Positions 1 to 5,926 of a DNA stretch of 6,747 nucleotides are shown here, in pieces. Each line of letters begins with the position of its first letter. The first letter of the stretch is position 1. Both the position numbers and the translations under genes were made by a program. The notes beneath the pieces are model-generated. The model was not told where the DNA came from and made no database searches. It saw only the letters and a list, made by a program, of their open reading frames with translations. This DNA comes from Rhodobacter sp. (lineage in GTDB: Bacteria > Pseudomonadota > Alphaproteobacteria > Rhodobacterales > Rhodobacteraceae): assembly GCA_013824045.1 (NCBI GenBank), contig PNND01000012.1, forward strand, positions 1-6,747. The letters run 5' to 3'.

Positions 1-1242
1 ATCCCCGAGGGGGTGGCGGAAGATGCGCCGCTGTTGATCGTGCCGGATGTGCTGCGCGCGCTGGAGGATCTGGGCCGCGCGGCGCGGGCGCGGACGCGTG
101 CCAAGGTGGTGGGGATCACCGGATCGGTGGGTAAGACATCGACCAAGGAGATGCTGCGCGCCATTCTGGGCGGGCAGGGCCGGGTGCATGCGGCGGAGGC
201 CAGTTACAACAACCATTGGGGTGTGCCGCTGACGCTGGCGCGGATGCCGGAGGAGACGGAATTCGCAGTGATCGAGATCGGGATGAACCATCCCGGCGAG
301 ATCGCGCCCTTGGCGCGGATGGCGGATCTGGATGTTGCGATGATCACCACAGTGGCGCCCGCGCATCTGGAGGCCTTTGAGAGCATCGAGGGGATCGCGC
401 AGGAGAAGGCGTCGATTCTGGATGGATTGCGGCCCGGTGGGGTGGCGGTGCTGAACGCGGATATCGCGACGGCCCCGATCCTGCGCGCCAAGGCGGCGGC
501 GGTGGGGGCGAAGGCGGTGACCTTCGGGGCGGCGGCGGATGCGGATTGGCGCATCCTGTCGGTCGAGATTGCGGGCGAGACGACGGTGGTGCGGGCAACG
601 CGGCGCGGCGAGGCGCTGCTGTTCAAGGTCCGCTCGCCGGGGCGGCATTTCGCGGCCAATGCGACCGGCGCGTTGGCGGTGGCCGAGGCGATGGGCTGCG
701 ATCCGGCGATCACGGCGTGTGACATCGGGCAATGGTCGCCGCCCATGGGGCGCGGCACGCGCGAGCGGATCGTGATGGATGCGCTGGACGAGACCGGGTT
801 CGACCTGATCGACGATGCCTTCAACGCCAATCCCGCCAGCATGGCGGCGGCGCTGGATGTGCTGATTGCCGCCGTGCCGGAGAACGGGATCGGACGGCTG
901 GCGGCAGGGCGGCGGATTGCCGTGCTGGGCGATATGCTGGAACTGGGGCCGACGGAAGGCGACTTGCACGCGGCCATTGCGCGCCATCCGGGGCTTGAGG
1001 CGGTATCGGTGATCCATTGCGTAGGCCCGAGGATGCGGGCGCTGTGGCAGGTGTTGCCGCGCGGGCAGCGGGGAACATGGTCCGAGACGGCGGCGGAACT
1101 GGCCGCGCGGGCGCGCAGCATCATTGATGCCGGGGATATCGTGCTGGTGAAGGGATCAAAGGGATCCAAGGTCAGTCTGGTCGTTGACGGCTTGCGGAAA
1201 CTGGGGCAGGCGGTGTCGCCAAAGAACACGGGGACTGAGTGA
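1..1242 (+). CDS. murF: MurF, UDP-MurNAc-tripeptide--D-alanyl-D-alanine ligase (5' end missing)
   Basis: Cytoplasmic ATP-dependent ligase that joins D-Ala-D-Ala to UDP-MurNAc-L-Ala-D-Glu-meso-DAP, the last soluble step of peptidoglycan precursor synthesis. The frame is open from base 1, so the gene enters from the left; the GTG at base 13 is an internal valine codon, not the start. 413 residues are present. Compared with the usual 450-475, about 40-65 N-terminal residues (most of the UDP-substrate domain) lie outside. Visible in fragment numbering: P-loop [10 protein letters not shown] near 38-47 with its lysine at 45, the Mur-ligase block [13 protein letters not shown] near 67-79, [10 protein letters not shown] near 92-101, [11 protein letters not shown] near 271-281, [10 protein letters not shown] near 308-317, and C-terminal [10 protein letters not shown] near 381-390. 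The stop is followed one base later by mraY, so the two are almost certainly co-transcribed and translationally coupled. No frameshift or missing motif is seen. The identification is secure. Confidence 0.96.
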   Translation: MPEGVAEDAPLLIVPDVLRALEDLGRAARARTRAKVVGITGSVGKTSTKEMLRAILGGQGRVHAAEASYNNHWGVPLTLARMPEETEFAVIEIGMNHPGEIAPLARMADLDVAMITTVAPAHLEAFESIEGIAQEKASILDGLRPGGVAVLNADIATAPILRAKAAAVGAKAVTFGAAADADWRILSVEIAGETTVVRATRRGEALLFKVRSPGRHFAANATGALAVAEAMGCDPAITACDIGQWSPPMGRGTRERIVMDALDETGFDLIDDAFNANPASMAAALDVLIAAVPENGIGRLAAGRRIAVLGDMLELGPTEGDLHAAIARHPGLEAVSVIHCVGPRMRALWQVLPRGQRGTWSETAAELAARARSIIDAGDIVLVKGSKGSKVSLVVDGLRKLGQAVSPKNTGTE

Positions 1243-1243
1243 T

Positions 1244-2326
1244 ATGTTCTATTGGCTGACGGCCTTTTCGGACGGGGGGGATTTCTTCAACCTCTTCCGC
1301 TATCAGACGGTGCGGGCGGGGGGCGCGTTCCTGACGGCGCTGGTGTTCGGCTTCGTTTTTGGGCGGCCGCTGATCGATCTGTTGCGGCGCAAGCAGAAGA
1401 AGGGCCAGCCGATCCGCGATGACGGCCCGCAGAGCCATTTCGCCAAGGCGGGGACGCCCACGATGGGCGGCCTTCTGATCCTGTCGGCGCTGATGGTGTC
1501 GACGCTGCTTTGGGCGCGGTGGGACAACCCCTATGTCTGGATCGTTCTGCTGGTGACGCTGGCCTTTGGCCTGATCGGCTTTGCCGATGACTATGCCAAG
1601 GTGACCAAGCAGAACACCAAGGGCGTGCCGGGGCGGGTGCGGTTCGGGGCGGGGCTGCTGATCGCGGCACTGGCCACCTATGCGGCGGCGAGCTTTCATC
1701 CGGCGCCCTTGACCAATCAGCTGGCATTCCCGTTCTTCAAGGACCTGCTCTTGAACATGTGGCTGTTCTTCATCCCCTTTGGCATGGTGGTGATCGTGGG
1801 GGCGGCCAATGCGGTGAACCTGACCGATGGTCTGGATGGGCTGGCCATCATGCCGGTGATGATCGCGGCGGGCACCTTTGGCGTGATCGCCTATGTGGTG
1901 GGGAATGCCAATTACACCGAGTATCTGGGTGTGCATTTCGTGCCCGGCACCGGGGAATTGCTGATCTTTTGCGCGGCGCTGTTCGGCGGCGGGATGGGGT
2001 TCTTATGGTACAACGCGCCGCCGGCAGCGGTGTTCATGGGCGATACCGGATCGCTGGCGCTGGGCGGGGCCTTGGGTGCGATTGCCGTCTGCACCAAGCA
2101 TGAGATCGTGCTGGCCATCGTGGGCGGGCTTTTCGTGGTGGAGGCGCTGAGCGTGATCATCCAGGTCGCCTATTTCAAGGCGACGGGCAAGCGCGTGTTC
2201 CTGATGGCCCCGATCCACCATCATTTCGAGAAGAAGGGCTGGGCCGAGCCGCAGATCGTGATCCGGTTCTGGATCATTTCGCTGATATTGGCGCTGGTGG
2301 GGCTGGCGACGCTGAAGGTGAGATAG
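1244..2326 (+). CDS. mraY: MraY, phospho-N-acetylmuramoyl-pentapeptide transferase (lipid I synthase)
   Basis: Polytopic inner-membrane enzyme that transfers phospho-MurNAc-pentapeptide from UDP to undecaprenyl phosphate, giving lipid I. It is 360 residues, the same length as the E. coli enzyme. Family blocks appear in order: [11 protein letters not shown] near 54-65, KAGTPTMGG at 68-76, [10 protein letters not shown] with aspartates 115 and 116, [10 protein letters not shown] at 192-201, FMGDTGS with aspartate 267, and the HHH triad at 325-327 followed by FEKKGW. Aspartates 115, 116 and 267 have the same numbers as the catalytic aspartates of E. coli MraY. About ten hydrophobic segments are apparent. 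The ATG at 1244 gives the expected MFYWL start. A start at 1184 in the same frame would add 20 polar residues inside murF and is rejected. Shine-Dalgarno pairing is weak, which fits coupling to the murF stop one base upstream. No murD follows; a terminator and reversed genes come next. Confidence 0.97.
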   Translation: MFYWLTAFSDGGDFFNLFRYQTVRAGGAFLTALVFGFVFGRPLIDLLRRKQKKGQPIRDDGPQSHFAKAGTPTMGGLLILSALMVSTLLWARWDNPYVWIVLLVTLAFGLIGFADDYAKVTKQNTKGVPGRVRFGAGLLIAALATYAAASFHPAPLTNQLAFPFFKDLLLNMWLFFIPFGMVVIVGAANAVNLTDGLDGLAIMPVMIAAGTFGVIAYVVGNANYTEYLGVHFVPGTGELLIFCAALFGGGMGFLWYNAPPAAVFMGDTGSLALGGALGAIAVCTKHEIVLAIVGGLFVVEALSVIIQVAYFKATGKRVFLMAPIHHHFEKKGWAEPQIVIRFWIISLILALVGLATLKVR

Positions 2327-2345
2327 GGAACGATTTTGTCTCGCG

Positions 2346-2383
2346 AAAAATCAGGGGGCGGTCCGGTGGGGACCGCCCCTTTT
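2346..2383. terminator. bidirectional intrinsic terminator between mraY and bioY
   Basis: A perfect 10-bp GC-rich stem (arms 2355-2364 and 2370-2379, loop of 5) is followed by four T on the plus strand (2380-2383). On the minus strand it is followed, after a few bases, by five T (the A-run at 2346-2350). It lies 28 bases after the mraY stop and just beyond the bioY stop, where two convergent operons should end. A weaker 6-bp inverted repeat (2332-2337 with 2347-2352) overlaps its left side. Termination is inferred from structure only. Confidence 0.85.
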
Positions 2384-2391
2384 GCGTTGGA

Positions 2392-2934
2392 TCAGCGGCG
2401 CGAGGGCAGGAAATCCGGGCGCATGCGGGCGAGGCTGTGGGTGATGAGACCCGTCAGTGCGACCTTGATCAGGTCACCCGGCAAGTAGGGTGTGATCAGC
2501 AGCGCAGCCTCGGGCAGGGTTTTGTCCAGCATCAGCGCCATGCCGGGGATGCCGAAGGCGTACAGGGTAAGGACGCCCCCGACAAAAGCGCCCAGCCCGG
2601 CAGCAAGGCCGATGGGCGCGCGGCTGCGTTCGACGATCAGGCCAGCGACGAAGGCGGCGATGGGAAAGCCGATCAGGAAACCGACGGTGGGCGAGGCGAA
2701 GACCCCAAGACCGCCGCGCCCGCCGGACAGGAGTGGAAGGCCGATCGCGACCAGAAGCAGGAACAGAAGCACCGCGAGCGCGCCGCGCTTGGCCCCCAGC
2801 ACGGTGCCGCAAAGCATGATGCCAAGGCTTTGCGCGGTGATCGGCACGCCTGTGGCCAGCGTGATCTGCGGCACGAAGCCCAGCACCGCGATCAGGGCCG
2901 CGAAGAGGGCGATGTGGGACAGGCTGCGTTCCAT
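2392..2934 (-). CDS. bioY: BioY, biotin-binding S component of ECF transporter
   Basis: Small integral membrane protein that binds biotin with high affinity and passes it inward together with the BioM-BioN energising module. The 180 residues are almost wholly hydrophobic, with about six membrane segments, the usual size for BioY. Family features: N-terminal SHIALFAALIAVLGFVP, then GVPITAQSLGIMLCG, a glycine-rich turn SGGRGGLGVFASPTVGFLIGF, and a late PYLPGDLIK segment. The ATG at 2934 is chosen because a good Shine-Dalgarno AAGGAG lies six bases upstream and the family's usual N-terminus starts here. Another in-frame ATG at 2961, touching the bioN stop, would add nine polar residues and lacks its own clear ribosome site. 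It is the last gene of a bioM-bioN-bioY operon, 27 bases after the bioN stop, and runs into the shared terminator. BioY can sometimes work alone, but its partners are both present here. Confidence 0.93.
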   Translation of the reverse strand: MERSLSHIALFAALIAVLGFVPQITLATGVPITAQSLGIMLCGTVLGAKRGALAVLLFLLLVAIGLPLLSGGRGGLGVFASPTVGFLIGFPIAAFVAGLIVERSRAPIGLAAGLGAFVGGVLTLYAFGIPGMALMLDKTLPEAALLITPYLPGDLIKVALTGLITHSLARMRPDFLPSRR

Positions 2935-2940
2935 GGGCGT

Positions 2941-2946
2941 CTCCTT
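2941..2946 (-). promoter_or_regulatory. bioY ribosome binding site
   Basis: On the minus strand AAGGAG ends six bases before the ATG at 2934. This site decides between that start and the ATG at 2961. Confidence 0.75.
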
Positions 2947-2961
2947 GTGGGTGGCGCGCAT

Positions 2962-3561
2962 CTAGCCTGTGCCGCCCCGTGCCCGCAAGGCCTCGGCCAC
3001 CTGATCGGCATCGTCGAGGGTGGCCAGCGTGGCGGGGGTCAGGATGCGCCAGCCCGGGCGGCGGGGGGAGCGGGCGCGCCATGCCTCGGCAATGCGGGTG
3101 AGGCGGTCGGAGAGGACGGGCAGGAAGCGGATGGTCAGCGCGATGGCCAGCGCGAGGGTGCGCGGCGGCAGGCCGAGGCGGGCGAGAGGGGCGGCGAGGC
3201 GTTCGATCACAGTGATCATGTCGGAAAGGCGGGTGGTCATCGTGACGAGGTTGGCGGCAGCGACAGCGGCAGTCAGGCGCAGAAGGACGATTGCGCCACC
3301 GCGCGCGTCTTGGGTCCAGAGGTGCCAGAGCACAAGGACGAGTGCAAAGGGCCAGAGCGGGCGCAGAAGGCACAGGGCATGGGCGGCGAAGGGCCAGCCG
3401 CCCGGCAGGTGCAGCGCCGCGATGGCCACAAGGGCGAGGGCGAGGGCGGTGGGGCTGTCCAGTTGAAAGAGCAGGAAAGTGAACACCGCCAGTGCCGCGA
3501 GTTTTCCCCCGGCGGGCAGCCGGTGGAAGGGAGTTTGCACGGGCGAGGTGAGGGCGAGCAT
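2962..3561 (-). CDS. bioN: BioN, transmembrane T component (EcfT) of biotin ECF transporter
   Basis: Membrane coupling protein that links the ATPase BioM to the biotin binder BioY. 199 residues: an EcfT-like start with TPFHRLPAGGKL at 10-21, four or five hydrophobic segments between about 21 and 150, and a cytoplasmic C-terminal part. The two short arginine signatures of T proteins are visible: Ala-Arg-Ser at 163-165 and Ala-Arg-Gly at 194-196. These ARS and ARG motifs are known in BioN to be needed for coupling to the ATPase. At 199 residues it is shorter than general EcfT proteins (about 260) but fits dedicated BioN proteins. The ATG at 3561 is the only ATG that keeps the conserved N-terminus. 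The 38-base gap after bioM is C-rich and has no strong Shine-Dalgarno sequence, so translation may depend on ribosomes finishing bioM. It is the middle gene of the operon. Without the neighbours it could only be called EcfT. Confidence 0.92.
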   Translation of the reverse strand: MLALTSPVQTPFHRLPAGGKLAALAVFTFLLFQLDSPTALALALVAIAALHLPGGWPFAAHALCLLRPLWPFALVLVLWHLWTQDARGGAIVLLRLTAAVAAANLVTMTTRLSDMITVIERLAAPLARLGLPPRTLALAIALTIRFLPVLSDRLTRIAEAWRARSPRRPGWRILTPATLATLDDADQVAEALRARGGTG

Positions 3562-3599
3562 GGGCGGGGGCCTATGATGGGGCGGTTGTGATGCGGCGG

Positions 3600-4337
3600 T
3601 CAGGTCGGCAGGGCGGTATCGTGGTCGTCGCGGGCGATACTGTCCATCGCGGCCGTGAAGGCGGGAAGGACGGCGTCAGGCGGGCCGTCCTGCAGGATGC
3701 GCCCGTCGTCGAGCCAGAGGATGCGGTCGGCCCCCGACAGGCTGGCGGGATCATGGGTCACGGTGATCAGCCGTTGCGGCAGGGCGGCAAGGCGGCGGGT
3801 CAGGCGGGATTGTGCGGGCAGGTCAAGCCCGGCGAAGGGTTCATCGAGCAGGATCGTGGCGGGTGCCATCATCAGCACCGCCTGCAGGCAGAGCCAGTGC
3901 CGCTGCCCCTGGCTGAGGGTGGCGGTGGAGGCGGTCGCCCAATGCGCGCGGCCCTCGTTTGCAAGCACGGCGCGGGCGGCGGCGCGGGCGGCGGTGTCGG
4001 TCTGGCCCTGCTGGCGCAGGCCGAAGGCAAGCTCTTCCTCCACCGTCGGGAAAAGGATCTGGTGATCGGGGTTCTGGAACAGGATGCCGAGGCGCGACAG
4101 CATTGCCTTGCGGTCGCGGGCGGGGTCGATCCCGTCAAGCGTGAGGGTGCCTTGCGTGGGCGAGATCAGGCCTGCGAGCAGGCGCAGGAGGGTTGTCTTG
4201 CCCGATCCGTTGCGGCCGAGGATGCCGATGCGCGGTTCGGACAGGGAGAGCGTGAGGTCAGACAGCACCGGTTTGCCGCCCAGTTGGACGGAAACGTTGG
4301 TCAGTCGGAAACCGGTGGAGGGGAAGGGAGCGCTCAT
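3600..4337 (-). CDS. bioM: BioM, ATP-binding subunit of biotin ECF transporter
   Basis: Cytoplasmic ABC ATPase that powers biotin uptake through BioN and BioY. 245 residues with all ABC motifs in order: Walker A GRNGSGKTT at 41-49, Q-loop FQNPDHQILFPTVEEELAFG with glutamine 88, signature LSQGQ at 141-145, Walker B TILLDEP with catalytic glutamate 166, D-loop GLD at 170-172, and switch histidine 195 in THD. The Q-loop wording (NPDHQ, TVEEELAFG) is typical of ECF A components and sets it apart from ordinary importer ATPases. The signature has glutamine where the first of the two usual central glycines would be. The ATG at 4337 opens the family-like N-terminus (FRLTNVSVQLGG), although upstream Shine-Dalgarno pairing is poor. 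It is the first gene of the operon, 122 bases after the gabT stop on the same strand. I see no BioR-type operator and no convincing promoter in that gap. Confidence 0.93.
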   Translation of the reverse strand: MSAPFPSTGFRLTNVSVQLGGKPVLSDLTLSLSEPRIGILGRNGSGKTTLLRLLAGLISPTQGTLTLDGIDPARDRKAMLSRLGILFQNPDHQILFPTVEEELAFGLRQQGQTDTAARAAARAVLANEGRAHWATASTATLSQGQRHWLCLQAVLMMAPATILLDEPFAGLDLPAQSRLTRRLAALPQRLITVTHDPASLSGADRILWLDDGRILQDGPPDAVLPAFTAAMDSIARDDHDTALPT

Positions 4338-4354
4338 GCTCGTGGCTTAGCGCA

Positions 4355-4395
4355 ATGAAGAGGGCCATTCCAGTTGGAACGGCCCTGTCCTTCAT
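4355..4395 (-). terminator. stem-loop between gabT and bioM, possible gabT terminator or dispersed repeat
   Basis: An 11-bp inverted repeat (arms 4361-4371 and 4376-4386, loop of 4) is extended, after a 3-base bulge at 4387-4389, by a further 6-bp pair (ATGAAG at 4355-4360 with CTTCAT at 4390-4395). The one imperfect position, 4367 with 4380, is an A-C mismatch in plus-strand RNA but a G-U pair in minus-strand RNA, so the structure suits transcripts leaving gabT. There is no long U-run after it, only mixed U/C bases, so termination may be partial and bioMNY could be reached by read-through. Function is inferred. Confidence 0.5.
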
Positions 4396-4459
4396 CTTGG
4401 CAAAAATACCCAACTCCCCGCTTTCCGCAGGCGTTCCGGCCCAAAACTAGACCCGAAAG

Positions 4460-5737
4460 TCAGGCCTGACGGGCTGCGGCGACAGACTCTTCCAGAATAT
4501 CCATCGCTTCGGCGAAATGGGCGTCGGGGATGGTGATGGGGGCGAGGAAGCGCACCACATTGCCATAGACACCGCAGGTGAGCAGGATCAGGCCGCGCTT
4601 GAGCGCCTCCATCCGGACCCGCCCGGTGAAGCCGGCATCGGGTTCCTTGGTGCCAGGGTTGGCGAATTCCACGGCCACCATGAAGCCCGGACCGCGGATA
4701 TCGCTGATTTCCGGGGTGGTGGAGCGGATCGCTTCCAGCCGCTGCTTGAGCCGCGAGCCAAGCTCATTGGCGCGGGCGCAGAGCTGTTCTTCCTCGATCA
4801 CATCCAGCACGGCGTGCGAGGCGGCGATGCCGAGCGGGTTGCCGGCATAGGTGCCGCCAAGGCCGCCGGGGTTGGCGGCATCCATCAGCTCGGCCTTGCC
4901 GGTGACGGCGGCAAGGGGAAGGCCACCCGCAAGGCCCTTGGCCATGGTGGTGAGGTCGGCCGCGACGCCGTGCATTTCCATGGCAAAGAGGTTGCCGGTG
5001 CGGGCGAAGCCGGTTTGCACCTCATCCGCGATCATGACGATGCCGTGCTTGTCACACAGCGCGCGGATGGCGCGGACGAGGTCGGTGGGGGCTTCATAGA
5101 AGCCGCCTTCGCCCTGGACCGGTTCGAAGACGATGGCCGCGACGCGGGCTGGATCGAGATCGGCCTTGAACAGCTTTTCGATGCCTTTCATCGAATCCTC
5201 GGTCGACACGCCATGCGGGCCCATCGGGAAGGGGACGTGGAAGACATCGGGCATCATGGCGCCGAAGCCCTTTTTATAGGGTTCGACCTTGCCGGTCAGC
5301 GACATGCCCATGAAAGTGCGGCCGTGGAAGCCGCCGCCGAAGGCGATCACCGCGTTGCGGCCGGTGGCGATGCGGGCGATCTTGACCGCATTTTCGCAGG
5401 CCTCGGCCCCGGTGGTGACGAAGATGGTCTTCTTCGCGAAATTGCCCGGAACGGCGGCGTTCAGCCGTTCGGCGAGGTGGATGTAATTCTCGTAAGGCAG
5501 GACCTGATGGCAGGTATGGGTGAACTTGGCCATCTGGGCGGTCACAGCGGCCATGACCTTCGGGTGGCAATGGCCGGTGTTGACGACGGCGATGCCGGCG
5601 GCGAAGTCGATGTAGCGGTTGCCTTCAATATCCCAGATTTCCGCGTTCAGGGCGCGGTCGGCATAGATTTGGGTCATCATCCCGACGCCGCGGGAAATGG
5701 CTTGATCCCGGCGAAGGGCGACTTCGGCATTCTGCAT
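4460..5737 (-). CDS. gabT: 4-aminobutyrate aminotransferase (PLP class III)
   Basis: Cytoplasmic PLP enzyme that moves the amino group of GABA to 2-oxoglutarate, giving succinic semialdehyde and glutamate. It is 425 residues, against 426 for E. coli GabT, and key residues align with an offset of one: GIAVVNTGH with Ile49, TTGAEACENAVK near 108-119 (phosphate-binding turn), GFHGRTF with Arg140, EPVQGEGG with Glu210, IADEVQTGFARTG with Asp238 (pyridine nitrogen), and TMAKGLAGGLPLAAV with PLP lysine 267. The matches to Ile50, Arg141 and Glu211 of the E. coli enzyme favour GABA or 5-aminovalerate over acetylornithine. The ATG at 5737 has GGAG seven bases upstream. No succinate-semialdehyde dehydrogenase is adjacent: the left neighbour is bioM and dprA diverges on the right. 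It could also act on 5-aminovalerate or related omega-amino acids; class certain, exact substrate fairly likely. Confidence 0.9.
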   Translation of the reverse strand: MQNAEVALRRDQAISRGVGMMTQIYADRALNAEIWDIEGNRYIDFAAGIAVVNTGHCHPKVMAAVTAQMAKFTHTCHQVLPYENYIHLAERLNAAVPGNFAKKTIFVTTGAEACENAVKIARIATGRNAVIAFGGGFHGRTFMGMSLTGKVEPYKKGFGAMMPDVFHVPFPMGPHGVSTEDSMKGIEKLFKADLDPARVAAIVFEPVQGEGGFYEAPTDLVRAIRALCDKHGIVMIADEVQTGFARTGNLFAMEMHGVAADLTTMAKGLAGGLPLAAVTGKAELMDAANPGGLGGTYAGNPLGIAASHAVLDVIEEEQLCARANELGSRLKQRLEAIRSTTPEISDIRGPGFMVAVEFANPGTKEPDAGFTGRVRMEALKRGLILLTCGVYGNVVRFLAPITIPDAHFAEAMDILEESVAAARQA

Positions 5738-5744
5738 GATTGGG

Positions 5745-5748
5745 CTCC
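5745..5748 (-). promoter_or_regulatory. gabT ribosome binding site
   Basis: Minus-strand GGAG sits seven bases before the ATG at 5737 and supports that start. Confidence 0.6.
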
Positions 5749-5785
5749 ATCCTGCGGGGTCCGGCGCGGACCTGTATTAGGCGCT

Positions 5786-5814
5786 ATTTGATCAAACTTT
5801 CGCGCGGGCTTCAA
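5786..5814 (-). promoter_or_regulatory. candidate gabT promoter
   Basis: On the minus strand TTGAAG (5809-5814) and TCAAAT (5786-5791) are 17 bases apart, each matching four of six bases of the sigma-70 -35 and -10 boxes. The predicted start near 5779 leaves a leader of about 40 bases before gabT. The match is modest and found by eye. Confidence 0.35.
5787..5796. promoter_or_regulatory. perfect 10-bp palindrome TTTGATCAAA, candidate operator
   Basis: TTTGATCAAA is its own reverse complement. It stands out as A/T-rich within very GC-rich DNA and overlaps the -10 box of the candidate gabT promoter in the divergent gabT/dprA gap. It resembles half-sites of several regulators but lacks the four-base centre of an FNR box (TTGAT-N4-ATCAA). 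I cannot name the regulator. Confidence 0.35.
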
Positions 5815-5912
5815 TGACGAAGGCGACGCAGGGGAGGTGGATTCCGCCGGGTTTGGGGGCGGGGATTCATCCAAGCTTAAGGAATCGGCGGCATGGTTCG
5901 GGAAAGGGCAGC

Positions 5913-5918
5913 AGAAGG
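5913..5918 (+). promoter_or_regulatory. dprA ribosome binding site
   Basis: AGAAGG is followed by an eight-base spacer and the ATG at 5927. It supports that start over the upstream in-frame GTG at 5837. Confidence 0.6.
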
Positions 5919-5926
5919 CGGGCCAG

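Noticed and set aside
204..1229. Long open frame on the minus strand opposite murF.
   Set aside because: It mirrors the codon bias of murF in GC-rich DNA. Its product is Ser/Ala/Pro-rich with no recognisable motif, while the plus strand has all MurF motifs.
2437..3591. 384-codon open frame on the plus strand opposite bioY and bioN.
   Set aside because: Its product is rich in Gly, Gln, Glu and Arg with no domain. It is a by-product of antisense reading through GC-rich membrane-protein genes whose identity is clear.
4338..4395. Short open frame starting at the ATG inside the hairpin upstream of bioM (minus strand), as a leader peptide.
   Set aside because: The ATG is part of the stem, no ribosome site precedes it, and the frame runs into bioM out of register without a run of regulatory codons.
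4338..4459. BioR operator or biotin-related riboswitch before bioM.
   Set aside because: No TTATCTATAA-like palindrome is present, and the gap is too short and lacks a structure that would suggest a ligand-binding leader.
4517..5791. 424-codon open frame on the plus strand opposite gabT.
   Set aside because: It lies almost exactly opposite a complete gabT with every catalytic residue. The antisense product is Gly/His/Asp-rich and resembles no known protein.
5677..5874. Possible 65-residue small protein upstream of gabT on the minus strand.
   Set aside because: It overlaps the gabT start in another frame, covers the likely promoter, is Pro/Ser-rich, and has no distinctive ribosome site.
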